Shown here in pieces: positions 32,105 through 47,934 of a stretch of 64,000 bases of DNA. The stretch is taken from contig NZ_JAHKRK010000004.1 of assembly GCF_019396355.1 (NCBI RefSeq), positions 1 through 64,000 on the forward strand, read 5' to 3'. The translations under genes and the position numbers were made by a program. The notes beneath the pieces are model-generated. The model was not told the origin of the DNA. It worked only from the letters and a program-made list of their open reading frames with translations, and searched no databases. Each line of letters opens with the position of its first letter. Within the stretch, counting starts at the first letter, position 1. Source of the DNA: Pseudonocardia nigra (lineage in GTDB: Bacteria; Actinomycetota; Actinomycetes; Mycobacteriales; Pseudonocardiaceae).

Positions 32105-32522
32105 GAACCGTCTACTTCTTCCCGTCGGTGGTGCTCTATCTGATGCTTGTCGTGCTGGTGCGGGGAGGCCGGTGGCACCGGCCGCCCTCCCCCGAGGTCG
32201 GGCGTGTCCCGCGTACTTGCGTGCTGACGCCCGGGCGCTGCGATGCGAGATCGGGGAACCTCACGAACTCCCGGGCCCACGCTCCCGACGACGCGTAGCC
32301 GCACCGTGATGCGGATCGGCGGGCGACAGGCACGCGGATCGGCCCGACCGTGGCCGAGCGCAAGACACAAGGGTACCCGCCCCGTCGGAAGGGGGTCAAA
32401 ACGGGTCCCGGTCGACGCGTGCCGGTACTGGCAGGGTGCCGCAAACCCCGCCCCACCCGCAAGAGGACGCGCCGCTCGCCGCGCAGAAACCCCCGCTCGT
32501 CGCAACCGGATAGTGTGCCGAC
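32105..32522. other. Divergent region between rpsL and the esterase
   Basis: 418 bp holding the str promoter (32370-32399, minus) and, at its right end, a TAGTGT -10 candidate (32511-32516) six bases before the esterase GTG. The rpsL leader between 32105 and about 32363 contains several GC inverted repeats but no obvious terminator-attenuator. No coding frame. Confidence 0.6.
32370..32399 (-). promoter_or_regulatory. Promoter of the rpsL-rpsG-fusA-tuf operon
   Basis: TTGACC (-35, 32394-32399), 18-bp spacer, TACCCT (-10, 32370-32375) on the minus strand: a good match to the actinobacterial principal sigma consensus. The predicted start near 32363 gives a leader of about 260 bases. Confidence 0.75.
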
Positions 32523-33407
32523 GTGCGCCTGCCCCGTGCTGCGGCCCGGCTGTTGGCCAGCGTCGTCATCGCACCGTTGCTCTCCCCTCGGCTCCCGCTG
32601 CCCGTCCGGCGGACCCTGCTCGACGCCACCGGTCACGTCGTGCCCGGCCCGCGCGGCACGCGCCGGAGCCGGGGCGCGCTCGGCGGCGTGCCGACAGAAC
32701 GCGTGGCAGCCCGCGGCTCAGGAGGCCCGCACCAGGTGCTCTATCTGCACGGCGGCGGCTACCAGACGGGGTCACCACGATCGCACCGCGGGCTCGGCCG
32801 GGCCGCGGGCGCACCCGTGCACGTGCCGCACTACCGGCGCGCACCCGAGAGCCCGTACCCGGCCGCGGTCGACGACGCCGCGGCGGCCTACCACGCGCTC
32901 CGCGCGGCCGGCCACACTTCTCAACACATCGCGTTGGCCGGGGATTCCGCAGGCGGCGGGATCGTCCTCGCCCTCCTGCTGCGGCTGCGCGACAACGGGG
33001 AGGAGCTGCCCGGATCGGTCGGCCTGATCTCCCCGTGGCTCGACCTCGAGCTCCGGTCACCCACCCTGCGCGCCAACGCGCGCACCGACGCGATGCTCGA
33101 TCCGGCCTGGCTGGGCGAGGCGGCCGCCGACTACCGCGGCGACGCCGAAGGTCCCGAGCTGCGACCCCTCGAGGCCGATCTCGCGGGGCTGCCGCCGGTG
33201 CACGTCGTCGCCGGGACCGACGAGATCCTGCTCGGCGACGCCGACGCCCTGGTCGAGCGGCTGCGCGCGGCCGGTGGGCCGGTCACCTACCGGCGGGCCG
33301 AGCGGATGTGGCACGCCTACCCCGTGCTGGCCAGCATGCTGCGCGAGGCCGACGACGCGGTGGCGGCGCTCGGTGCCGCGCTGCGGCGCGACTGCACGCC
33401 GGGGTGA
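32523..33407 (+). CDS. HSL-family alpha/beta hydrolase (carboxylesterase/lipase-like)
   Basis: 294 aa with the hormone-sensitive-lipase fold: oxyanion motif HGGGY at about residue 76, catalytic Ser in GDSAGGG near 141, Asp in GTDEILLGDA near 237 and His in MWHAYP near 264. The N-terminal 30 residues are hydrophobic and may tether it to the membrane. Likely a short-chain ester or acyl-glycerol hydrolase; the substrate is not known. The GTG start has no Shine-Dalgarno, and a TAGTGT box ends six bases upstream, so it is a leaderless candidate. Confidence 0.88.
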   Translation: MRLPRAAARLLASVVIAPLLSPRLPLPVRRTLLDATGHVVPGPRGTRRSRGALGGVPTERVAARGSGGPHQVLYLHGGGYQTGSPRSHRGLGRAAGAPVHVPHYRRAPESPYPAAVDDAAAAYHALRAAGHTSQHIALAGDSAGGGIVLALLLRLRDNGEELPGSVGLISPWLDLELRSPTLRANARTDAMLDPAWLGEAAADYRGDAEGPELRPLEADLAGLPPVHVVAGTDEILLGDADALVERLRAAGGPVTYRRAERMWHAYPVLASMLREADDAVAALGAALRRDCTPG

Positions 33408-33622
33408 GGCCGCAGCCCCGATCGCCGCCGGTCGGCGCGGCGGTCGGGTCGGTCGGGCCGCTCCGTCGGCGATCACGGGCGGAGGGCCGCGGCACGGCGC
33501 CGGGAATCCACCTTCTGCCCGTGATCACCGAGGCACGGGGCGGGCGGCGCTCCTCGGCGACGCGGCCTGGGCCGCCGGCCGCCGGGTAGGGCCAGGCGAT
33601 GCCGATTCGCACCGGAACGACG

Positions 33623-33667
33623 AACGGGGCCGGATACCGCCACGGGAGAGCGGTACCCGGCCCCGTT
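33623..33667. terminator. Strong terminator between the esterase and rpoC
   Basis: An 18-bp stem with a single mismatch (AACGGGGCCGG.TACCGC arms) and a 9-base loop, 35 bp beyond the rpoC stop. On the minus strand it is followed by TTCGTCGTTCC. It can serve both convergent transcripts. Confidence 0.85.
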
Positions 33668-33702
33668 CAGGTGCCGGACCTCAGGTCACGACCAGCCGCT
33701 CG

Positions 33703-37626
<3,924 letters not shown>

Positions 37627-37670
37627 TAGTAGTCCTCAGTTCCTTCGTTCGTTCTCGGCTCTGGGCGGGG

Positions 37671-41198
<3,528 letters not shown>

Positions 41199-41446
41199 GA
41201 TGCGTCCTTCCGAGAACTGCGCTCTCGTCTGGCGGGCACCGGGCCCCGCGCGCTACCGTCTGCTCGACCGACCCGGGCAGGAGGTCCGGGTCGAGCGGGC
41301 TTCACGGATGCGGGATCCGGCGATCGCCGTCTGTTGTCATACGCAGCCGCCGGCCGGACACGCGAGAGCACCCGGACGTACTCCCTGCAGTGGGAGAGAC
41401 CCGTGTGCGAACATCGCGAGGCTGGACGGAGGCAGCGCAAAGAGGC

Positions 41447-41475
41447 AGTCTAGCTGCAAATGCAGCCGCTGTCGA
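41447..41475 (-). promoter_or_regulatory. rpoBC promoter with inverted repeat in the spacer
   Basis: TCGACA (-35, 41470-41475), 17-bp spacer, TAGACT (-10, 41447-41452) on the minus strand. The spacer contains GCTGCA-TT-TGCAGC, a 6-bp inverted repeat directly beside the -10, a possible operator. The predicted start near 41440 gives a leader of about 240 bases. Confidence 0.72.
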
Positions 41476-41658
41476 GACGGGTCACCAAGGCAACCATCGA
41501 GACCTAAGAGTGACCTGACAGGCGCATCGAGTCAAGACGCTACGCCGCGGTAAGTGGTCCCTTTCGCGGGACGACCGGCAGAAGCACGCCGCGCGGCGGT
41601 GCTCGGAATCACCGGTCCGGAGGCGCCCTCCGACCGCCCGACCGGCCCCTGCAGCCCC

Positions 41659-41729
41659 TCCATGCACCCCGTCTCCGCCCAGGCCCCCCGTCGACGGGGC
41701 GCACCGGCCGAAACGAGGCGCATCGACGG
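41659..41729. repeat. Dispersed intergenic repeat, inverted copy
   Basis: On the minus strand it contains GGCCGGTGCGCCCCGTCGAC and GGCCTGGGCGGAGACGGGGT, which align with the two ~54-bp copies at 58855-59050; the second part also matches the tandem units at 9735-9772. The GTCGAC-centred palindrome is shared with the later copies. Confidence 0.75.
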
Positions 41730-41865
41730 AACGTCCGCGAACCCAGCGCACGACCAGACGGGTCGCCTTGACATCCGGCGAGCCCCGCCCGGACGATCAG
41801 CTCCGGCCAGGGGTCCGGCGGGGTGCACCGGGCCGGCGACGACGCCGACCGTGAGGAGACGACCG

Positions 41866-43533
41866 ATGCCCGACTCCGCCTATGACGCGCGGCCCTGGCT
41901 CGACCGCTACGACCAGGGGCAGCCGTCCGACCTCACGCCGGAGTTCCCCGACGCGCTGGCGATGTTCCGGGCCGCCGTCGAGCACGCGCCCGACGTCGAC
42001 GCCCTGCGCTACTTCGACGGGCACATCACCTACCGGGAGCTCGACGAGCTGAGCGACGCGTTCGCCGCCGGCCTGCTCGCCACCGGCTTCGACCGGGGCG
42101 ACCGGGTGGCGCTCTACCTGCAGAACGACCCGCAGTTCGCCATCGGGCTGGTGGGCACGTGGAAGGCGGGCGGGATCGCGGTCTCGATCAACCCGATGAA
42201 CCGGGAGCGGGAGCTGGAGCTGCTGCTCACCGACTCCGGGGCCCGGGTGCTGGTGTGCCTGCAGAGCCTCTACCGGGACGTCGCGGCACGCGTGCTGGCG
42301 CGCACGCAGGTGCGCACGGTCCTCACGACCTCGGAGCTGGAGCACCAGACCCGCGACGACCCGCGCGCGTTCACCGGCGTCGAGCGCCTCGACCTGCCCG
42401 ATGCGGTCGACCTCGCGGACCTGCTGCAGCAGTACCGCGGGCAGCGGCCGTCCCCGGTGTCGTTCGAACCGGGCGACACGGCGTTCCTCACCTACACCTC
42501 GGGCACGACCGGGCCGCCGAAGGGCGCGATGAACACGCACGGCAACGTCGTGTTCAACAGCCAGACCTACCGCGAGCTGTGCCGCCTCGGGCCCGACGAC
42601 GTGGTGCTGGGCGTCGCCCCGCTGTTCCACATCACCGGGCTGATCGGGCACATCACCCTCGCGATGCTGCTCCGCGCGCCACTGGTGCTGTTCCACCGCT
42701 TCGAGCCCTCGCTCGCGATCGACACGATCCGGGAGCACCGGCCGACGTTCACCATCGGGGCGATCACCGTGTTCATCGCGCTGATGAACGCCCCGAACGC
42801 GGAGCGGGACGCGCTGGCGTCCCTGGAGAAGATCTGGTCGGGCGGGGCGCCGATCCCGCCGTCGACGGTCAAGGCGTTCTCCGCGCAGTTCGGCCGCTAC
42901 ATCCACAACGCCTACGGGCTGACCGAGACCACCTCACCGTCGCACGCCGTTCCCGCGGGGGCGGAGGCTCCGGTGGACGACGCCTCCGGTGCGCTGTCGG
43001 TCGGCGTCCCGGTCTACAACACGGTGGTGCGGATCGTCGGCGACGACGGGCGCGAGCTGCCGGTCGGCGAGGTCGGCGAGATCGTCACGAGCGGCCCGCA
43101 GGTGGTGTCCGGCTACTGGGGCAAGCCGGAGGAGACCGAGCGCGCCCTCCCCGGCGGCGCGCTCCACACCGGGGACGTCGGCTACATGGACCCGGACGGC
43201 TGGTTCTACATCGTCGACCGCAAGAAGGACCAGATCAACGCGGGCGGCTACAAGATCTGGCCGCGCGAGGTCGAGGACGTCCTCTACGAGCACGACGCGG
43301 TGCGCGAGGCAGCGGTCGTCGGCGTCCCCGACGCGTACCGCGGCGAGACGGTGAAGGCGTTCGTCAGCCTCCGGCCGGGCCGGACGGTCACCCCGGAGGA
43401 GCTCATCGAGTTCACGAAGGAGCGGATGGCGGCCTACAAGTACCCGCGGCAGGTGGAGATCCTCGACGAGCTGCCGAAGACGGTCACGGGGAAGCTCCTG
43501 CGTCGCGAGCTGCGGACGAGGGACCGGCCCTGA
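41866..43533 (+). CDS. Long-chain acyl-CoA synthetase (AMP-dependent)
   Basis: Activates a fatty or other carboxylic acid to its CoA thioester through an acyl-adenylate. 555 aa. The ATP P-loop YTSGTTGPPKGA lies at about 207-218, YGLTE near 352, the hinge GDVGYMDPDG and KKDQINAGGYKIWPREVE near 455, and the catalytic Lys in PKTVTGKLLRRE near 546. ATG 41866 has GAGGAG upstream; the long in-frame extension before it overlaps repeat sequence and is rejected. The stop overlaps the probable CTG start of the peptidase (CTGA). Substrate chain length cannot be read. Confidence 0.9.
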   Translation: MPDSAYDARPWLDRYDQGQPSDLTPEFPDALAMFRAAVEHAPDVDALRYFDGHITYRELDELSDAFAAGLLATGFDRGDRVALYLQNDPQFAIGLVGTWKAGGIAVSINPMNRERELELLLTDSGARVLVCLQSLYRDVAARVLARTQVRTVLTTSELEHQTRDDPRAFTGVERLDLPDAVDLADLLQQYRGQRPSPVSFEPGDTAFLTYTSGTTGPPKGAMNTHGNVVFNSQTYRELCRLGPDDVVLGVAPLFHITGLIGHITLAMLLRAPLVLFHRFEPSLAIDTIREHRPTFTIGAITVFIALMNAPNAERDALASLEKIWSGGAPIPPSTVKAFSAQFGRYIHNAYGLTETTSPSHAVPAGAEAPVDDASGALSVGVPVYNTVVRIVGDDGRELPVGEVGEIVTSGPQVVSGYWGKPEETERALPGGALHTGDVGYMDPDGWFYIVDRKKDQINAGGYKIWPREVEDVLYEHDAVREAAVVGVPDAYRGETVKAFVSLRPGRTVTPEELIEFTKERMAAYKYPRQVEILDELPKTVTGKLLRRELRTRDRP

Positions 43534-46232
43534 GCCGGCTCTCCTCGCTCGGCGCGCTCGTCGGGCTGACGCTGCTCGCCGTCCTCGCGGTGCTCGCGCT
43601 CCTGCCGCCGGCGTCTCGGCCGGCCGACGCGCCGGCGGACGTGTTCAGCGGCGACCGCGCGTTCGCGCACGTGGAGCGGATCGCGGACGGCCCGCACGTC
43701 GCCGGCAGTGCCGCCAACGCCGCGGTGCGCGAGCACCTCGTGGCCACGCTGGAGGGCCTCGGGGTGCGCACCGAGGTGCAGGAGGCCGTCGGAATGACCG
43801 ACGCGCTGCGGGACGCCGCCGCCGTGGCGCCGGTGCGCAACGTCGTCGCCGTGCTGCCCGGAGTGGCATCGACCGGGCGGGTGTTCCTCGTGGCGCACTA
43901 CGACTCGGTGCAGGTGGGGCCCGGCGGCAACGACGACGCCGCCGGCGTGGCGGCGATCCTGGAGACCGTGCGCGCGCTGTGCACGGGCCCGCCGCTGCGC
44001 AACGACGTCGTCGTGCTGCTGACCGACGCCGAGGAGGCCTGCCTGTGCGGGGCCGAGGCGTTCGTCGCGCAGCACCCGCTGGCCGCGGACGGCGGCGTGG
44101 TCCTCAACCTGGAGGCCCGCGGGAGCACCGGCCCGCCGATCATGTTCGAGACGTCGGACGGCAACGCCCGGCTCGCCGAGGTGTTCGCGGCGGCCGCGCC
44201 GCACCCGGTGGCGACGAGCCTCGCCGTCGAGGTCTACCGGCGGCTGCCCAACGACACCGACTTCACGCCGTTCCTGGCCGCCGGCTTCGCCGGGCTCAAC
44301 TCGGCCTACATCGACGGCTCGGCGACCTACCACACCCCCCAGGACACCCCGGCGAACGTGGACCGGGGCAGCCTGCAGGCGCACGGCGACAACGCGCTGG
44401 CGCTGGTGCGGGAGCTCGGCGCGGCGGACCTCGGCGCACTGGCCGAGCCCGGCGGCGCCGACGCCACCTACTTCCCGGTGCTCGGCGGCCTGGCCCGGCT
44501 GCCCGGCGCGCTGGTCTGGCCGGTCGCCGTGCTCGCGGTGGCCGCGGTGGCCGTCCTCGGCGTGACGGCGCTGCGCAGGGGCGCGGCCGGCGGGGCGCGC
44601 CTCGCCGCAGGTGCGGCGCTCGCGCTGGTGCCGCTCGTCGCCGCGCCGCTCGCGGCCACGGGGCTGTGGGCGCTGCTCGTCGCGCTCCGGCCCGGCTTCG
44701 CCGCGATGCTCGACCCGTGGCGGCCGGCGCCGTTCCGGCTGGCGGTGCCGGCACTGGTCGCCGCCGTGCTGGTGGCCTGGTACGGGACGGCACGCCGGCG
44801 GGTCGGCGCCGCGGCGCTCGCGTTCGGAGGGCTGGTCTGGCTCGCGGTGCTCGGGGTCGTCCTCGCGGCGCTCGCGCCCGGCGGCTCCTACCTCGCGGCG
44901 CTCCCAGCGCTGGCGGGAGGCGCGTTCGGCGCGGTCGCCCTGGCGGTGCGCCGCCCGGTCGTCACCGCGCTCGGGGCCGCCGTCGCGGTGGTCGTGATGG
45001 TGCCCGCCGTGCTGCTGTTCCTCCCCGCGCTCGGGCTGGCGAGCGCCGCGGCTCCCGCGATCATCGCGGCGTTGCTCGGCCTCGCGGTGCTGCCCGCCCT
45101 CGACGGGCTGCTCACCGCGCGAGTGGTCCCCGCCGCGATGTGCCTCGCCCTCGCCGGGACGCTGACGGTGGCCGGCCTGGTCGCCAACACGTTCGACGCC
45201 GAGCGCCCGGCCCCGGCGCACCTCCTGTACGCCCTCGACGCCGACGCGGGCGAGGCACGCTGGCTCAGCAAGGACGACCCCGGGCCGTGGACGCGGCAGT
45301 ACGTGTCCGACCGCGCCGACGTCGCCGCCGCGTACCCCGTCCTGCACGGCGAGCTCACCGCCGGACCCGCGCAGGCCGCGCCCCTGCCCGCCCCCGAGGT
45401 GACCGTGGTGGCCGACACCACGGCGGGCCCGGAGCGGGTGGTCGACCTCGTGCTGCGCCCGCAGCGGCCCGTCCGGCTGCTGGCCCTGCGGGTCGACGGC
45501 GCGCAGGTGCTGCGGGCCACGGTGGTGGGCCGCGAGGTGGACCCGGCCGACGACGGCCCGTTCGGGGTGGTCGTGCACGCCCCGCCCGCCGGTGGCGTGC
45601 CGGTGACGCTGGTGCTGGCGGGCGGCGACAACCCCACGCTGTGGGTCGGGGACGGCAGCGACGGACTCGCCGGGCTGCCGGGGTTCATGCCGCGCCCACC
45701 GGAGGTGGGCATAGCGGGCTCGCACAGCTCCGAGCTGGTGCTCGTCTCGCGTACGGTGCCGCTGCCGTTCGTTCAGTGCGCTCGGCGCGCGCCGGATCAG
45801 CTCAGGCTGACCTTGGCGCCGGCCTCCTCGAGCTTGGCCTTCGCGGCGTCGGCCGCGTCCTTGGCCACGCCCTCGAGGATCGGCTTCGGGGCCGACTCGA
45901 CGAGGTCCTTGGCCTCCTTGAGGCCCAGGCCCGAGACGAGCTCGCGGACGACCTTGATGACCTGGATCTTCTTGTCACCCGCGGCGTCGAGGACGACGTT
46001 GAACTCGTCCTTCTCCTCGACGGCCGGGGCGGCGTCGCCACCGGCAACGGCGCCGGGAGCGGCCACGGCGACCGGGGCGGCCGCGGTGACGTCGAAGGTC
46101 TCCTCGAACTTCTTCACGAACTCCGAGAGCTCGATCAGGGTGAGGTCCTTGAAGGCCTCGAGCAGCTCGTCGGTGGACAGCTTCGCCATGGTGGCGTTCC
46201 TCTCTGGGTGTTGCCGATCAGGGGGGTGGTGA
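43530..46232 (+). CDS. Membrane M28-family metallopeptidase; 3' end runs antisense through rplL
   Basis: An N-terminal signal anchor (about residues 1-28) is followed by a periplasmic M28 zinc-peptidase domain: [19 protein letters not shown] (His/Asp ligands), [12 protein letters not shown] (catalytic Glu pair) and a later His in [10 protein letters not shown]. Seven to nine transmembrane helices and a beta-rich C-terminal domain ending about [14 protein letters not shown] (near 45766) complete it. No stop follows there. The frame continues about 155 Ser/Ala-rich codons through antisense rplL to TGA at 46230-46232. No ATG/GTG lies near the N-terminus; CTG at 43530, overlapping the upstream TGA, is the best start. 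The M28 identity is firm; both ends are uncertain. Confidence 0.8.
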   Translation: MSRLSSLGALVGLTLLAVLAVLALLPPASRPADAPADVFSGDRAFAHVERIADGPHVAGSAANAAVREHLVATLEGLGVRTEVQEAVGMTDALRDAAAVAPVRNVVAVLPGVASTGRVFLVAHYDSVQVGPGGNDDAAGVAAILETVRALCTGPPLRNDVVVLLTDAEEACLCGAEAFVAQHPLAADGGVVLNLEARGSTGPPIMFETSDGNARLAEVFAAAAPHPVATSLAVEVYRRLPNDTDFTPFLAAGFAGLNSAYIDGSATYHTPQDTPANVDRGSLQAHGDNALALVRELGAADLGALAEPGGADATYFPVLGGLARLPGALVWPVAVLAVAAVAVLGVTALRRGAAGGARLAAGAALALVPLVAAPLAATGLWALLVALRPGFAAMLDPWRPAPFRLAVPALVAAVLVAWYGTARRRVGAAALAFGGLVWLAVLGVVLAALAPGGSYLAALPALAGGAFGAVALAVRRPVVTALGAAVAVVVMVPAVLLFLPALGLASAAAPAIIAALLGLAVLPALDGLLTARVVPAAMCLALAGTLTVAGLVANTFDAERPAPAHLLYALDADAGEARWLSKDDPGPWTRQYVSDRADVAAAYPVLHGELTAGPAQAAPLPAPEVTVVADTTAGPERVVDLVLRPQRPVRLLALRVDGAQVLRATVVGREVDPADDGPFGVVVHAPPAGGVPVTLVLAGGDNPTLWVGDGSDGLAGLPGFMPRPPEVGIAGSHSSELVLVSRTVPLPFVQCARRAPDQLRLTLAPASSSLAFAASAASLATPSRIGFGADSTRSLASLRPRPETSSRTTLMTWIFLSPAASRTTLNSSFSSTAGAASPPATAPGAATATGAAAVTSKVSSNFFTNSESSIRVRSLKASSSSSVDSFAMVAFLSGCCRSGGW
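45694..45710 (-). terminator. Candidate rplJL terminator inside the peptidase gene
   Basis: Perfect 7-bp stem GCCCACC/GGTGGGC with a 3-base loop, 87 bp beyond the rplL stop and within the 3' part of the M28 frame. Weak evidence, no T-tract. Confidence 0.35.
45797..46189 (-). CDS. rplL: 50S ribosomal protein L7/L12
   Basis: Stalk protein that recruits translational GTPases, 130 aa. N-terminal dimerisation region [20 protein letters not shown], Ala/Gly-rich hinge (about 39-58), and C-terminal domain with [22 protein letters not shown]. The whole gene is overlapped antisense by the tail of the peptidase frame on the plus strand. Confidence 0.98.
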   Translation of the reverse strand: MAKLSTDELLEAFKDLTLIELSEFVKKFEETFDVTAAAPVAVAAPGAVAGGDAAPAVEEKDEFNVVLDAAGDKKIQVIKVVRELVSGLGLKEAKDLVESAPKPILEGVAKDAADAAKAKLEEAGAKVSLS

Positions 46233-46802
46233 TCAGCTCTCGGCGTCGGCCGGAGCCTCGGTGGCGGCCGGAGCGGCGTCGCCGCCCTCCTCCGCGCGCT
46301 TGTCGGCCAGCGCCTGGGCCAGGCGGGCCACCTGCGACGCGGGCGCGGCGAACAGGCCTGCGGCCTTGGCCATCGTGCCCTTCATCGCGCCGGCCAGCTT
46401 GGACAGCAGGACCTCGCGGGACTCCAGGTCGGCGAGCCGGTTGACCTCGTCGACGGTCAGCGTGCGACCGTCCATGAAGCCGCCCTTGATCACCAGGCCC
46501 TTGTGGTCCTTGGCGAAGTCACGCAACGCCTTGGCGGCGTCGACGGGCTCGCCGGTGATGAAGGTGATCGCCGTCGGGCCGACGAGCAGCTGCTCGAGGC
46601 CGTCCATGCCCGCGTCCTCGGCAGCACGCTTCACCAGCGTGTTCTTGGCGACGCGGTAGCTGGCGCCGTCGCCGAGCGACCGGCGCAGCGTCGTCAGCTG
46701 GGACATGGTGAGGCCGCGGTACTCGGTGACCACCGAGGCGGACGAGCCCCGGAACTTCTCGGCGATCTCCGCAACCGCCTCGACCTTGTCGGGTCGGGCC
46801 AT
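46233..46802 (-). CDS. rplJ: 50S ribosomal protein L10
   Basis: Stalk base that anchors L7/L12 dimers, 189 aa from ATG 46802 with GAGGAGG seven bases upstream. [20 protein letters not shown] and [18 protein letters not shown] are typical; the C-terminal helix ([18 protein letters not shown]) binds L12. L10 with L12 normally represses its own leader, which is visible upstream. Confidence 0.97.
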   Translation of the reverse strand: MARPDKVEAVAEIAEKFRGSSASVVTEYRGLTMSQLTTLRRSLGDGASYRVAKNTLVKRAAEDAGMDGLEQLLVGPTAITFITGEPVDAAKALRDFAKDHKGLVIKGGFMDGRTLTVDEVNRLADLESREVLLSKLAGAMKGTMAKAAGLFAAPASQVARLAQALADKRAEEGGDAAPAATEAPADAES

Positions 46803-46866
46803 CCCTTGCCTCCTCTCGGTTGTCGTCGGTGGTTTCTCCCCACCGTCGACGACCCGGAGACGACGA

Positions 46867-47034
46867 ACGCCCCGGCGCAGGAGCGCACGGGGCGTGGCAG
46901 AGGGGCGCACGGAACCCGTGCACGCACCTCGCGGTGACCTCGTCCTCCTGCGCGGGCCGTCCGCTGTCGCGGAGCCTTCGTACGCCATCCCGATCGCTCG
47001 GGCGGGCGCAGACCTGCGGTCTTCGGTGGAACCG
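46867..47034 (-). promoter_or_regulatory. Ribosomal protein L10 leader with attenuator hairpin
   Basis: The transcript from about 47034 carries CCGAAGACCGCAGGTC and, further on, CGCGACAGCGGACGGCCCGC followed by CAGGAGG, a pattern I recognise from the L10 leader family that binds the L10-L12 complex. It ends in a 12-bp GC hairpin (ACGCCCCG/CGGGGCGT plus GCGC/GCGC, one bulge) at 46867-46895 followed by TCGTCGTCTCC, consistent with a transcription attenuator 64 bp before rplJ. Recognition of the family is by eye only. Confidence 0.65.
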
Positions 47035-47040
47035 CCGACC

Positions 47041-47046
47041 AGGATA
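47041..47046 (-). promoter_or_regulatory. -10 box of the rplJL promoter
   Basis: TATCCT on the minus strand, about seven bases before the predicted leader start. No TTGAC-like -35 at 16-19 bp. Position relative to the L10 leader supports the call. Confidence 0.5.
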
Positions 47047-47094
47047 CGCGAACGCCGTCGCCACTGCGCCCCGGCCCCCGCCCGCGCGCGGACC

Positions 47095-47150
47095 GGGCGA
47101 CTCGCGCGTCGAAAACGGGCGACTCGCGGGTCCGGATCGGGCGACTCGCG
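47095..47150. repeat. Three direct repeats of GGGCGACTCGCG, 22-bp period
   Basis: Identical 12-mers begin at 47095, 47117 and 47139 with 10-base spacers (two related, CGTCGAAAAC and GGTCCGGATC). They lie between the last mce-operon gene and the rplJ promoter. Function unknown. Confidence 0.85.
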
Positions 47151-47153
47151 GGG

Positions 47154-47918
47154 TCAGCGGCTCTCGATGGCGGCGATCTTCCAGCGGCCGTCCACCCGCT
47201 CGCCCGTGACCGTCACGCGGCCCTCGGCGGTGAGCTGGGTGCTCTCCGCGTCGGCGGCGGCGCGGGTGGCGCGCTGGTCGAGGAACGCCACGAGCACCGC
47301 CCGGTCGCCCTCGATGCGCTGCACGGCCGAGCGCGTGACGGTGGCGGAGACGACGGCCTGCTGCTGCGGGGCCAGCTCCCGGACCTGGGCGAAGAGCTGG
47401 TCGAACTCGGCCGCGAAGGCCGGCGTGATCACGTCGCGGGCGGCGCGCTCGTTCTCGTCGAGCCGGGCGAAGTCGTAGGAGTAGACGGTCTCCAGCGCGT
47501 CCCCCAGCTGCCCCGCGACCTCGGCCGTGGCGCCGACGTCGACCAGCGCGGTGTTGAGCACGGCCGGGGTGGAGTTCATCCGGTGGGTGTCCACCGCGAA
47601 GAACCCGGCCGCGCCCACGAGCACGGCCAGCGCCGCGGCCAGGATCGGCACGAGCAGGCGTCCGCGCCGCGCGTCGTCGCGCGGCTCCTCCTCGGCGACC
47701 TCGGCCTCCTCGGCGTCGGCCTCGGGGTCGACGGCCGCGGGCTCGCCCACCTTGCGCTTCGACAGCGACACGGGCGCGTCGTCGGGGCTGGTGGTGGGGT
47801 CGTCGGCGAGGACGTCCTCCCGCTCGTCCAGTGCGGTGGCGCTCCGGCGGTCCGCGGGCTTCGTGAGCCCCGCGACGCGCGGGCGGCGGATCGTGCTGGT
47901 CCTCCGACGGGAAGCCAT
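47154..47918 (-). CDS. Mce-associated membrane protein (Mam-like)
   Basis: 254 aa. Residues 1-85 are a charged cytoplasmic stretch (Glu/Asp-rich around 60-80), one transmembrane helix lies at about 88-110, and the C-terminal domain resembles the NTF2/SnoaL-like fold of Mce-associated proteins (Mam/OmamA type), which stabilise Mce complexes in mycobacteria. Last gene of the operon, 16 bp after the previous Mam gene. The exact subfamily is not resolvable by eye. Confidence 0.82.
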   Translation of the reverse strand: MASRRRTSTIRRPRVAGLTKPADRRSATALDEREDVLADDPTTSPDDAPVSLSKRKVGEPAAVDPEADAEEAEVAEEEPRDDARRGRLLVPILAAALAVLVGAAGFFAVDTHRMNSTPAVLNTALVDVGATAEVAGQLGDALETVYSYDFARLDENERAARDVITPAFAAEFDQLFAQVRELAPQQQAVVSATVTRSAVQRIEGDRAVLVAFLDQRATRAAADAESTQLTAEGRVTVTGERVDGRWKIAAIESR

Positions 47919-47934
47919 GGCGATCTCCTTCCTC

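Larger units (their letters stand above)
41199..41865. other. Divergent region between rpoB and the acyl-CoA synthetase
   Basis: 667 bp. The left part (41199-41440) is the rpoB leader, then the rpoB promoter (41447-41475). A dispersed repeat element lies at 41659-41729. The acyl-CoA synthetase promoter should lie between about 41540 and 41850, but no clear boxes are seen. No convincing coding frame. Confidence 0.6.
46803..47153. other. rplJ leader and mce operon downstream region
   Basis: 351 bp with, from right to left on the minus strand: three 22-bp direct repeats (47095-47150), a TATCCT -10 box (47041-47046), the L10 leader (to about 46896) and an attenuator-like hairpin (46867-46895). 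Nothing coding is seen. Confidence 0.7.

Noticed and set aside
43434-45725. 763-codon minus-strand frame antisense to the M28 peptidase
   Set aside because: Arg/Gly/His-rich shadow; the plus-strand frame carries all zinc-peptidase motifs.
47095-47150. Three regularly spaced repeats considered as a CRISPR array
   Set aside because: Repeats are 12 bp, spacers 10 bp and partly related, and no cas genes are present.
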